The position numbers and the translations under genes are program-made. From a virus, in IMG/VR virus record IMGVR_UViG_3300025293_000015, positions 1 through 36,400 of that record: 36,400 nucleotides of DNA; one strand, 5' to 3'. How positions within the stretch are numbered: position 1 is the stretch's first letter; every line of letters begins with the position of its first letter. Below, in pieces: positions 13,693-21,547 of this stretch. Below the pieces are notes generated by a model. The model did not search any database. It had not been told where the DNA came from and saw nothing but the letters and a program-made list of their open reading frames with translations.

Positions 13693-15213
13693 ATGGCCTT
13701 TATAGACCAAGTACAAGATTTAACCTCGCTCACTATTTCCGATAATGATGAGCTTTCCCAATTTTTAAAAGACGGTGTATTAGATGTTACTAATAGGTGG
13801 CTTGCTATTAGACCTCAAGATATAGAATTGTTTGGTAGGGAAAGTAGTGAAACAACATCTAATGCGTCTTTAAATTTAAATAGTGCAAGAATTATTAGTG
13901 TAATAAGAGAAGATGGAACAAATAATCAGTGGAGAAATTGTAGAAAAATATCTCCTGCACTTCAATATGATGTGACAGATGTGGATAGTTTAAATTATGC
14001 ATCTAAAATAAATCCTGCTTATATGATAGGAGATGCTGGAAAGATTAGTGTATTCCCTACTCCAGGAGCTGATCCTAATGCTTTTAAAGCTTATTATGTT
14101 AATAAAGATCCAGTGAATAGTTCTGGTAGTGCATTAATTCACAGTCATGATGATATACTATATTTTCCAATAGATAAAGTTTATTTAGTAGTTATGTATG
14201 CAGGTATGAAATCTTTACATGCTGCAATGGGAGCTACAACAATTACAGATTTAACAGTAACTGTAGTTCCCCCAGACGTTCCTCTGTTAGCCTCTACAAG
14301 TCTTTCTTTCTCTCAAGCTGCACCTACATATACATCTCCAACTACAACTATAAGTGGTACTGCATGGGCAACTGCCTATCCAGATCAATATAGTGCTATA
14401 ACTACTGCATGGACAGCTATTAATACAGAGTTAGATGAAACACAAGCGATATGTGATCTTATAAATACGCAAACAGATAGTGCAGTAACAGAACTTGCTG
14501 AATCTGCTACTCAAGTTGATGCAAGTATAGATACTGCTTTAGCAGCTATATTAACTGCAGTTGGGAGAGTTGATACAGCCGTTCAACTAGCAAATGCACA
14601 ATTTGATAGTGCGGTAACGCAAACAGCAGCTGAAGATGTTGAACTTGCAACATCTTATACTTCTGCTGGTCAGGGATTTTTAGGTGAGGCACAGGGATCA
14701 CTAGGAGAAGCACAAGGGTATGTTAATGAAGTTAATAGTAGAATTGCACAAGTTGGAGGCTATGGAACTGTTGCTTCTGGATATATAAATGCTGCTAATG
14801 CTTTTGCAAATGAACTTAAATCTAAAATAAGTATAGCACAGGGATATGCTACTGAGGTTCAATCAAGATTAAGTAATGTACAACCTAAAGTTTCAGAATA
14901 TCAAATAAAAGTTCAAGATGCTTTAAATGAGTTTAATGAGGCAAATGCTGCATATCAAGCTCAGTTACAAGTTTCAATCCAGAATGCTCAACTGGAAAAT
15001 CAAGATGAACAATTCAAGATTCAAAAATATCAGGCAGAGTATGCTGGCTATACTGCTGAAGTTAATGAACAGGTTCAAGCATACACACAAAATTTACAAG
15101 CTGATGGTATGGGCTATCAATGGTTACAAGGTCAATATGCAGCATTAAAGGCTGAATATGATGCAGCATTTATGATTGCAGCACCTAAACAACAGGCTCC
15201 AGCTAGAAGATAG
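13693..15213 (+). CDS. connector-like protein with long C-terminal coiled coil
   Basis: The first 175 residues look like a head-to-tail adaptor (SQFLKDGVLDVTNRWLAIRP, KISVFPTPGADPNAFKAYYVNKDP, FPIDKVYLVVMYAGMKSLHAAMG). A Pro/Thr-rich linker follows (about 185-235), then a long helical part (250-490) of Gln, Ala, Glu and Asn repeats such as GEAQGSLGEAQGYVNE, probably a coiled-coil trimer or tube. This makes it longer than a plain adaptor. An AAAAGGAT ribosome site precedes it. It lies after the capsid block, as expected for a connector or tail protein. Confidence 0.6.
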   Translation: MAFIDQVQDLTSLTISDNDELSQFLKDGVLDVTNRWLAIRPQDIELFGRESSETTSNASLNLNSARIISVIREDGTNNQWRNCRKISPALQYDVTDVDSLNYASKINPAYMIGDAGKISVFPTPGADPNAFKAYYVNKDPVNSSGSALIHSHDDILYFPIDKVYLVVMYAGMKSLHAAMGATTITDLTVTVVPPDVPLLASTSLSFSQAAPTYTSPTTTISGTAWATAYPDQYSAITTAWTAINTELDETQAICDLINTQTDSAVTELAESATQVDASIDTALAAILTAVGRVDTAVQLANAQFDSAVTQTAAEDVELATSYTSAGQGFLGEAQGSLGEAQGYVNEVNSRIAQVGGYGTVASGYINAANAFANELKSKISIAQGYATEVQSRLSNVQPKVSEYQIKVQDALNEFNEANAAYQAQLQVSIQNAQLENQDEQFKIQKYQAEYAGYTAEVNEQVQAYTQNLQADGMGYQWLQGQYAALKAEYDAAFMIAAPKQQAPARR

Positions 15214-15611
15214 TGGCAGAAAAGATAATATATAAGAATCATTGTACACCACAAGAGCAGGCTGACTTTACTACTGGTAATGATAGATATTATTTAGATA
15301 GTGATGTTGGTAGAAAGCTTACAGGTACATGTGAATCTAAAGCCACTACTACAGGCACTCTTGTTACAGGTACATATTCGGGAAGTATAGATGTAACTGC
15401 ATCTGCTCAAGCTAAATTTATTTATGTTAAAAATACAGATACTACTGGCAGTGATTATTTATTATTAAATATAGGTAGTATGGGAGCATTAATCAAACTT
15501 ATGCCAGAAGAATCTTTTGCAAGCGATGTTGGATCAACTGCATCAGACACTACTACAGTTGTTATTACAGGATCTGGAACTCCAACTTATGAATATATAC
15601 ATGGTACATAA
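15213..15611 (+). CDS. 132-aa beta-rich virion protein (paralogue of the next gene)
   Basis: A GTG start overlaps the previous stop by one base. The centre (SAQAKFIYVKNTDTTGSDYLLLNIG, then ALIKLMPEESFA) is repeated in the next gene as AVIFLYVKNLGTASNQGLKLSLDG with YKIYIPSQGSVN, so the two share one beta domain. This looks like a small tail or fibre-base protein. Ser/Thr richness suits a virion surface. No family is recognised. Confidence 0.65.
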   Translation: MAEKIIYKNHCTPQEQADFTTGNDRYYLDSDVGRKLTGTCESKATTTGTLVTGTYSGSIDVTASAQAKFIYVKNTDTTGSDYLLLNIGSMGALIKLMPEESFASDVGSTASDTTTVVITGSGTPTYEYIHGT

Positions 15612-16114
15612 TGCCAAATAGAAGAGCAATATTTAGTTCATATGTAATACCGAGAGAAAGCACTGATCTTGAAGAAGGTGTAACTAAATGGACTATAGAT
15701 GGAGCTATAAATAAAACTTTAGGCAGTAAGTCTACTGCTACCTTAACTGGATCTCAATGGGGTGAAGGATGGTCTTCTTTCCAACATCCAGAGCAATACT
15801 GGGAAGACTGTGGAAGTGATTGGGAAGATATGGGAGAAGCATATAATGGAGTATTGACTATAAGTGCAGCTACATCTTTAAATGTAGATTCTGCATCTGC
15901 TTCTACAGCAGTAATATTTTTATATGTAAAGAATTTAGGAACAGCTTCTAATCAAGGCTTAAAACTAAGTCTAGATGGAAGTAATTATAAGATTTATATA
16001 CCTTCTCAGGGTAGTGTAAATATTAGAGGCGATGGTTCAACTTTACAAATGCAACATGTAAAGGTGGATGCGGCAGATCAGGATACATCTGTAGAATTTA
16101 TAATAGCAAAATAA
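15611..16114 (+). CDS. 167-aa beta-rich virion protein (paralogue of the previous gene)
   Basis: The ATG shares one base with the preceding stop. Residues 1-85 differ from the 132-aa neighbour and include an acidic, Trp-rich loop (PEQYWEDCGSDWEDMGE). Residues 85-165 carry the shared beta domain with IFLYVKNLG. Tandem related genes of different length suggest duplication, giving two subunits of one tail part. No family is recognised. Confidence 0.65.
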   Translation: MPNRRAIFSSYVIPRESTDLEEGVTKWTIDGAINKTLGSKSTATLTGSQWGEGWSSFQHPEQYWEDCGSDWEDMGEAYNGVLTISAATSLNVDSASASTAVIFLYVKNLGTASNQGLKLSLDGSNYKIYIPSQGSVNIRGDGSTLQMQHVKVDAADQDTSVEFIIAK

Positions 16115-16136
16115 TGCATTAGTAAGGATATCTGAA

Positions 16137-17828
16137 ATGGCACTAACAACACCAACCAATGATTTAACAGGCAATACAATTGCCTCAACATACGATCAAA
16201 TATTATTTATAGATGGAACTGCATTAACAAATAGTGCATTATTTGCTGTGGCTTGCCAGGATGGAGAGACTGCATTACATGTTGCAAATGACCAAATCCT
16301 CATCAAAGATTCATCTGGTACAGATATAGCAAGTTTATTTGAAGTACAAGATAAGGATGCAAATGTCATTCTATCTATAAATGGAACAAACAATAGAGTC
16401 GGTATTGGGACTGCATCACCAGGCACAGACTTACACATAGATGGAACTGCCACGACTCTCAAAATATCAAGTACTACTTATGGAATTATTACAATTAATA
16501 CAGACTCAAATGATGATGGTTCAAGCGATGATGGTGTATTCCAAATAACAAATAGTTCATCAGGAACTGTTAAGGGCGAACTAAGATGGGATGAATCAGA
16601 TGCTGCATTAGAACTTAGTGCTGCTGATCAGGGGGATCATTTATGTATTAAAGCAGATGGCAATGTCGGTATTGGGACTACTTCACCAGGTGCTAATTTG
16701 GATATAGCTACGTCAATAGATGACCCTGTAATACTTAGACTCCATTCTGATACTGGTGGAAGTGCAGGTACTGATGGTAATTGTCTCATTCAGTTTAGAA
16801 ATGCATCTACCAACAAAGGGGCAATAGGGTGGGATGAATCTAGTAATACGGTGATATTAAATCATGGCACTGGGGTAGACAATGCTACTCCTGCTATAGC
16901 TATAGATACAAATAATAATGTCGGTATTGGGACTACTGCACCAATAATGTCAGGATTTTCCACAGGTTCAACAAAATTGGATTTATATGAGCCAGCAGCG
17001 AATACTCGTGCTATATTGTCAATAGGAGGTACAGGAACAACTAATGGTACTATTCTTGGCAGTTACTATGTTGTTAATAATGATAATGCTGATGCTACAA
17101 ACCATGATGCAGATGGTAAGACTATATCTTCTATAGAAACTGCACTTATTACAAGCGATAGTAATGCTGGAGATGATAGTGGTGGAGAAATTAGAATTTT
17201 TACTAAGCCAGAAGCAGGAACTATAGCAAGAGCAATAACTATAGATTCTTCTCAAAATGTCGGTATTGGGGAGACTTCACCAACTGCTAAAATACATATA
17301 GTAGCTGATACAGATGCGGAAAGAGCTGTAAATATAATAGAGGCAGATTCTGGTTGTGATTCAAATAATATTATGATGAATTTGGACTATAGTGGAGATA
17401 ACGATATTGATGATGCTGTATTTATCTATTTCCAAGATCAGGGTGGTAATATAGGAGAAATATCGGGGAATCTTAATACAACTACATATGCTACGAGTTC
17501 TGATTATAGGCTTAAAACGGATTATAAAGATATAGTAGATGCAACAGGAACTATTAACCAACTTAAACTATATGATTTTGCTTGGAAAAAGAACAGTAGT
17601 AAGAGAAGTATGGGAGTTATAGCACATGAAGCACAAGAAATTGTTCCCACTGCTATTACAGGTGTAAAAGATGCTATGACAACTAAAGAATATATTGACG
17701 ATCATGGAGATAGGCAAACTAAGGATGTTATAAAAGCACAGCAGGCAGATTATTCAAAGTTTGTACCTTTACTATTAAAGTCAGTACAAGAATTATCAGC
17801 TAAGGTAACAGCCTTAGAAAACGCATAA
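16137..17828 (+). CDS. tail fibre with C-terminal S74 intramolecular chaperone
   Basis: The C-terminal 110 residues match the Peptidase_S74 / intramolecular chaperone domain that trimerises fibres and then cuts itself off. The motif SSDYRLKTD gives a Ser-Lys pair (S455, K460), then MGVIAHEAQEIVP and a terminal coiled coil (LLLKSVQELSAKVTALE). The body holds four NVGIG-type beta repeats, typical of fibre shafts. It is a host-binding candidate. A weak AAGGATA site precedes the start. The product should be a trimer, cleaved before S455. Confidence 0.85.
   Translation: MALTTPTNDLTGNTIASTYDQILFIDGTALTNSALFAVACQDGETALHVANDQILIKDSSGTDIASLFEVQDKDANVILSINGTNNRVGIGTASPGTDLHIDGTATTLKISSTTYGIITINTDSNDDGSSDDGVFQITNSSSGTVKGELRWDESDAALELSAADQGDHLCIKADGNVGIGTTSPGANLDIATSIDDPVILRLHSDTGGSAGTDGNCLIQFRNASTNKGAIGWDESSNTVILNHGTGVDNATPAIAIDTNNNVGIGTTAPIMSGFSTGSTKLDLYEPAANTRAILSIGGTGTTNGTILGSYYVVNNDNADATNHDADGKTISSIETALITSDSNAGDDSGGEIRIFTKPEAGTIARAITIDSSQNVGIGETSPTAKIHIVADTDAERAVNIIEADSGCDSNNIMMNLDYSGDNDIDDAVFIYFQDQGGNIGEISGNLNTTTYATSSDYRLKTDYKDIVDATGTINQLKLYDFAWKKNSSKRSMGVIAHEAQEIVPTAITGVKDAMTTKEYIDDHGDRQTKDVIKAQQADYSKFVPLLLKSVQELSAKVTALENA
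16398..17271 (+). repeat. four dispersed copies of a 13-base motif inside the fibre gene
   Basis: GTCGGTATTGGGA occurs at 16398, 16665 and 16920, and as GTCGGTATTGGGG at 17259. Distances are 267, 255 and 339 bases, all multiples of three. Each copy encodes VGIG at the start of a fibre repeat followed by T-x-P or similar. Base-level identity is higher than needed for the protein, so recent repeat exchange or selection on DNA is possible. Confidence 0.8.
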
Positions 17829-17840
17829 CCAAGGAGAGTA

Positions 17841-18083
17841 ATGAGTAAAAAAACAACAGAAACAGTAGAAGAAGTTAAAACTAATAACGTAGCAGAGACT
17901 GTAGATACAGATGCTAAGGCTAAGGAAGCTATTAATACATTGCGTGTTCAACTACAAGAACATCTTAGACAAGTAGACCATCATCGTACAATGGCTACAA
18001 AAGCACAGGGAGCATTAGAAGTATTATTACAATTGCATCCCGAAGAAGAAAATAGAAGTAATGGAGAGGCTATTGAAAGTTAA
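17841..18083 (+). CDS. hypothetical 80-aa helical protein
   Basis: An AAGGAGAG lies before the ATG. The first 28 residues are polar and Thr/Val/Glu-rich, and the rest is a helix with heptad spacing (AINTLRVQLQEHLRQVDHHRTMATKAQGALEVLLQL). It directly follows the fibre gene and overlaps the connector gene by 23 bases. It could be a fibre assembly factor or coiled-coil adaptor. The family is not recognised. Confidence 0.6.
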   Translation: MSKKTTETVEEVKTNNVAETVDTDAKAKEAINTLRVQLQEHLRQVDHHRTMATKAQGALEVLLQLHPEEENRSNGEAIES

Positions 18084-18354
18084 AGAGATTATGGAAAGGG
18101 CAGGCACTAACCAAACAGGTCGTGCCATTGCTTATATTAAGGATGCTTTAGATGAGATGAATATTTTATCTGAAACGCATATTACTACTACACGTATAGA
18201 TATCAATGCAAATCAACGATTTTATAACATTCCAAATGATTGTTTGAAGATACTTGATATTAGGTGTAAGAACCATAATAATGCAGAAAGTAAATATAGA
18301 TCCATACCAAGATCTATATATGAACCTAAAATAGTGGACGAAGATGGCATTTAA
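18061..18354 (+). CDS. N-terminal part of a head-to-tail adaptor (97 aa)
   Basis: The sequence VKEIMERAGTNQTGRAIAYIKDALDEMN followed by RIDINANQRFYNIPNDCLKILDIRCKNH looks like the front half of the adaptor proteins I recall in aquatic phages, which join portal to tail. It ends at 18354, and the rest of the expected adaptor appears in the next frame, starting with FKKYGYY. A typical homologue would be one chain, so this gene looks broken or recoded. Confidence 0.6.
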   Translation: MERLLKVKEIMERAGTNQTGRAIAYIKDALDEMNILSETHITTTRIDINANQRFYNIPNDCLKILDIRCKNHNNAESKYRSIPRSIYEPKIVDEDGI

Positions 18355-19423
18355 AAAATATGGATATTATTTAAAGGGCAATAAGATTGCCGTTATTGAG
18401 CAATCTGATGCAACATCTAGTGGGAATTTAGCTGTGGCTCATTGTACCGTAGATCCTACTAATAATACTACTAAAGATACTTGTGAAGCTGCTGGTGGTC
18501 AATGGATTCCAAGTAGTTCTGGTAGTCTTAGTAGTTATTCAGAATATATGAGTCCTACTGAATCAGTTGCAGATGGACTGGAAATACAGTATGCTTATAG
18601 TCCAACATTTAATCTTCAATCTACAGGTACAGAAGGAACTGATTTTCATAGATTTGTAGGTTGGGGTTCTAATGGTACAGAACTTCTTTTATTTACATTT
18701 TCAGGATCATCTACTGTAGTGAATCTATCAAGTCTTTTTGCTGCTGATGATTGGATATATATTAGTGGATCAGGTAGATGGTCTGGATTACATCAAGTTA
18801 AATCTACTGGTGGTACAACAGGAATATTGACTTTAAAGACTAGATGTAATTTAAAGCCTTCAACTATTACTGTTACAGGTACTTTTGAGGCAGATGATGA
18901 AACTTTTATAGGAGATTCTAGTGCCCATATTGTAGATATAGAAACATTTAAAGATGTTCTGAATAGTAGAAGATCCAATCCCTATATATTTATAACTGAT
19001 GCTGCTCATGGATCAAATTCTGGATTGTTCTCATTAACTACAAATGATACTTCAGGCAAGATTACTTTAAATAAAAAGATAAGTATAGATACAGATGGTG
19101 ATTATACTAGCACTGCAGCATCTGCCGTAGATGGTGGGAGTGATGAAGTCACTATATATAATGCATTTTCTGAACAGATATCTGTTTATGAGGGTGTGGA
19201 AGTATTAAGTGGTGCATCAGCAGAAACATTTGAATTAGATATTAGTAGATATCAAGCTAATGCTGTAGTATACTATGTAAAGGCTAAATTAGCTGAAGAT
19301 GGGGGAGATATGGAACAAAGAGAGTTCTTCCTCAGGGAATTTAAAAGACAACTTGAGAAGGGCGTTTCAGCCCTTAAAAGAGGCCCTTATATGGTACAGG
19401 GCTTTAAGGAAATGAGAAACTAA
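18344..19423 (+). CDS. C-terminal part of a head-to-tail adaptor with inserted beta domain (359 aa)
   Basis: The frame overlaps the previous one by 11 bases and is shifted by +1. Its last 55 residues (QANAVVYYVKAKLAEDGGDMEQREFFLREFKRQLEKG) look like the adaptor C-terminal helix pair. The middle, about residues 25-290, is beta- and Ser/Thr/Gly-rich, as if a surface domain were inserted. The ATG at 18344 has only a weak ribosome site (GTGGACGA), so this part may depend on coupling or frameshifting from the upstream half. Confidence 0.6.
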   Translation: MAFKKYGYYLKGNKIAVIEQSDATSSGNLAVAHCTVDPTNNTTKDTCEAAGGQWIPSSSGSLSSYSEYMSPTESVADGLEIQYAYSPTFNLQSTGTEGTDFHRFVGWGSNGTELLLFTFSGSSTVVNLSSLFAADDWIYISGSGRWSGLHQVKSTGGTTGILTLKTRCNLKPSTITVTGTFEADDETFIGDSSAHIVDIETFKDVLNSRRSNPYIFITDAAHGSNSGLFSLTTNDTSGKITLNKKISIDTDGDYTSTAASAVDGGSDEVTIYNAFSEQISVYEGVEVLSGASAETFELDISRYQANAVVYYVKAKLAEDGGDMEQREFFLREFKRQLEKGVSALKRGPYMVQGFKEMRN

Positions 19424-19433
19424 CAATAAACAA

Positions 19434-19463
19434 GCCCATTCACGGACGGTCAGTCCTTAGGGC
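19434..19463 (+). terminator. intergenic hairpin before the 181-aa gene
   Basis: GCCC (19434-19437) pairs with GGGC (19460-19463), and GGAC (19444-19447) pairs with GTCC (19453-19456) inside. It fills most of a 61-base gap between operon genes. No T-run follows. It is a possible processing or stability site, upstream of a strong AAAAGGAG ribosome site. Confidence 0.35.
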
Positions 19464-19484
19464 AAACTCAAAAGGAGATAAATA

Positions 19485-20030
19485 ATGGCAATTAAAAATA
19501 AAGGTATATATTCATATACAGTCCAAGAAGCTACTAATCTTGCTCTTGGAAGAGTAATTAAAATCAATCCAACCCAAGTTGCTGCAGATGCAGCTGACAA
19601 TGATGTAATTTTTGATTGGACAGAATTGGCTAATGCAAGTATAGCTAATGGTAGGGCAACTAAATTGGTAAGTGTTGGTATATTAGATTCTGATGATACT
19701 GTAGCCGATATTGAATTGGTATTTTGTAGAGGTGAAGGAGATACAGGGACAGCTCCAACAGCTGCTCAAGCACTTGGAACAGCAAATGATGTTGTTGCTA
19801 TTACTGCAGCAGAAACTTTAGAAGTTGAAATTTGTGGAAGTGTGCCAATAACTAGAAGTGAAGGTGACTTGTTAACAGCTTTAGTCTTAACTAAAACTAA
19901 TATTAATTTAATAATGCAACCTCAAAAAAATTCAACTAGCTTATATGTTGCTGGTATTTGGAGAGGTGCAGATCCAGCTACAACAGCTTCTGCTACTAGT
20001 ATGAATTTATATTTTGGATTTGAAGGATAA
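19485..20030 (+). CDS. structural protein, 181 aa
   Basis: The product has an AAAAGGAG ribosome site, one of the best in the operon, so it is probably made in large amounts. It is beta-rich with an Ala/Thr/Asp composition (KLVSVGILDSDDTVADIELVFCRGEG, LEVEICGSVPITRSEGDLLTALVLTKTNINLIM) and ends with SMNLYFGFEG. This fits a major tail or head-surface subunit. The family is not recognised. Its stop lies three bases before the next start. Confidence 0.65.
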   Translation: MAIKNKGIYSYTVQEATNLALGRVIKINPTQVAADAADNDVIFDWTELANASIANGRATKLVSVGILDSDDTVADIELVFCRGEGDTGTAPTAAQALGTANDVVAITAAETLEVEICGSVPITRSEGDLLTALVLTKTNINLIMQPQKNSTSLYVAGIWRGADPATTASATSMNLYFGFEG

Positions 20031-20033
20031 TCA

Positions 20034-20396
20034 ATGAGACCATCTTTATTTGATCAATTATATTACAATATAGACCTTGGAACGTCTTCAAAGGCAGAAG
20101 CTCCTACTCAGCCGGCATTAACTCCGGCTCAGAGGACTCCTACTACTAATGAAGCTGGTCTTGGACAGCAAAAGGCTCCTAAAGAGTTTACTGGTATGAA
20201 GTTTACACATTCACTTATTAAACATTTAGATCAACTTTATAGTAAGATGCTTGCAGGTGAAGTTAAAGAGATAGCTTCAGAACCAGAGCATGATTCAAAA
20301 CAGAAGATAATAGAGGGTCAAACTGGTGCTTTAGTTCTTAATGAGAAAGAGGCTTTTTATAATCCAGGTAATAGTGCAGTAACGGAAAGTATGTAA
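20034..20396 (+). CDS. hypothetical 120-aa protein, Pro/Thr-rich N-terminal half
   Basis: Residues 20-50 form a disordered Pro/Thr/Gln-rich segment (EAPTQPALTPAQRTPTTNE); residues 58-85 are helical (FTHSLIKHLDQLYSKMLAGEVKE). It begins MRPSLFDQLYYNIDLG. It lies between the 181-aa structural gene and a 383-aa virion protein, with a shared base at its end. It could be a flexible linker of the virion. No family is recognised. Confidence 0.6.
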   Translation: MRPSLFDQLYYNIDLGTSSKAEAPTQPALTPAQRTPTTNEAGLGQQKAPKEFTGMKFTHSLIKHLDQLYSKMLAGEVKEIASEPEHDSKQKIIEGQTGALVLNEKEAFYNPGNSAVTESM

Positions 20397-21547
20397 TGCC
20401 GCATCCTAAAGTCAAGATAGCAGACAATTCTGGAAATGAAGTTGCTGTAACCAGTAACGCTTTAGATGTTAATATAGCTGGTGGTGCTTCAATTGATATT
20501 GGTGATGTAGATATACACCTTAGTGGAAATGTTCCTCTTCTTGGTAATGCTGGTAATGTAGCAGCTGGTGTTCTTCGTGTTACTCTTGCAGGTGATGACC
20601 CTGCGGTTGTTGACCTTGCAGCTATGGAAGCATTGCTTATTACCATAGATAGTGATACTAGTAGTATAAGAAGTAGTGCTAATACTCTTGCTGGTCAGTT
20701 AAAAACTATTGGTGATGATACATATAGTGAAGGTGTTGTTGGAGGTCGAGTGGCTGCTGTGGTTAGAAACGATACTCTCGCAGCCCTTGCAGGTACAGAT
20801 AATGAATTTGCTCCACTTCAAGTAAATGCTGAGGGTGCATTATATACAACTGGAAATACGTTACAGAATGGGCTTCTTCATGGAGAGAATTTTACAGTAA
20901 TGGGAGAATCTAAGACAATAGATGGTTCTGCTTTGCCAAATATTGTAGCAGAAGGGCGAAATGCAAGATTAGCTGTCTCAAGGTCTGGTATCGCATATGC
21001 ATGTTTAACAGACCCTAATGGTGCTTCTGACCTTGGTACTACAATAACAACTCATTTAAGCGAGATAGAAGGAGCTGTTGAGACTATCGAGGGAGTTGTT
21101 AGTGGAAGCGAGATGCAGGTTGACGTTGTTGCATCTTTACCTGCTGGAACTAACGCAATTGGTAAACTCTCAGCAAATAGTGGGGTTGATATTGGAGATG
21201 TGGATGTAACGAGTATTGCAGCAGGTACTAATATAATAGGAAAGGTTAGCCATGATATTACTGGTCTTGCAAGTGATGATAATCCAACTGTTGGTACAAG
21301 TGCAGAAGCAATCACTACTGATGGTGCTGATGGTGCTGCTGCTTGTAAGCGTATGGATATTATGGCACATCCAAGTAATACTGGTGAGATATGGGTAGGT
21401 GATGCTGCTGTTACAGTAAATGGATTAAATGGTGGGATAAGACTTCTGCCTGGGGATGTTTATAGTATAGATATTGATAACACAGGCGATGTCTATGTTA
21501 TAGCAACTGTTGATGGTGAAAATGTTAGTTATAATTATTTTACATAA
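20396..21547 (+). CDS. virion protein with repeated beta motifs (383 aa)
   Basis: The chain begins MPHPKVKIADNSGNEVAVTSNALDVN and carries related segments: IDIGDVDIHLSGN, VDIGDVDVTSIAAGTNIIGKV and VDVVASLPAGTNAIGKL. These repeats suggest a beta-helical or stacked fibre part. The C-terminal 60 residues (EIWVGDAAVTVNGLNGGIRLLPGDVYSIDI) form a small beta domain often seen in virion surface proteins. The ATG shares bases with the preceding stop. A fibre-base or baseplate role is likely from its surroundings. Confidence 0.65.
   Translation: MPHPKVKIADNSGNEVAVTSNALDVNIAGGASIDIGDVDIHLSGNVPLLGNAGNVAAGVLRVTLAGDDPAVVDLAAMEALLITIDSDTSSIRSSANTLAGQLKTIGDDTYSEGVVGGRVAAVVRNDTLAALAGTDNEFAPLQVNAEGALYTTGNTLQNGLLHGENFTVMGESKTIDGSALPNIVAEGRNARLAVSRSGIAYACLTDPNGASDLGTTITTHLSEIEGAVETIEGVVSGSEMQVDVVASLPAGTNAIGKLSANSGVDIGDVDVTSIAAGTNIIGKVSHDITGLASDDNPTVGTSAEAITTDGADGAAACKRMDIMAHPSNTGEIWVGDAAVTVNGLNGGIRLLPGDVYSIDIDNTGDVYVIATVDGENVSYNYFT

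Noticed and set aside
20338-20646. Minus-strand 102-aa frame
   Set aside because: It is a shadow of two well-supported plus-strand virion genes and has no ribosome site.
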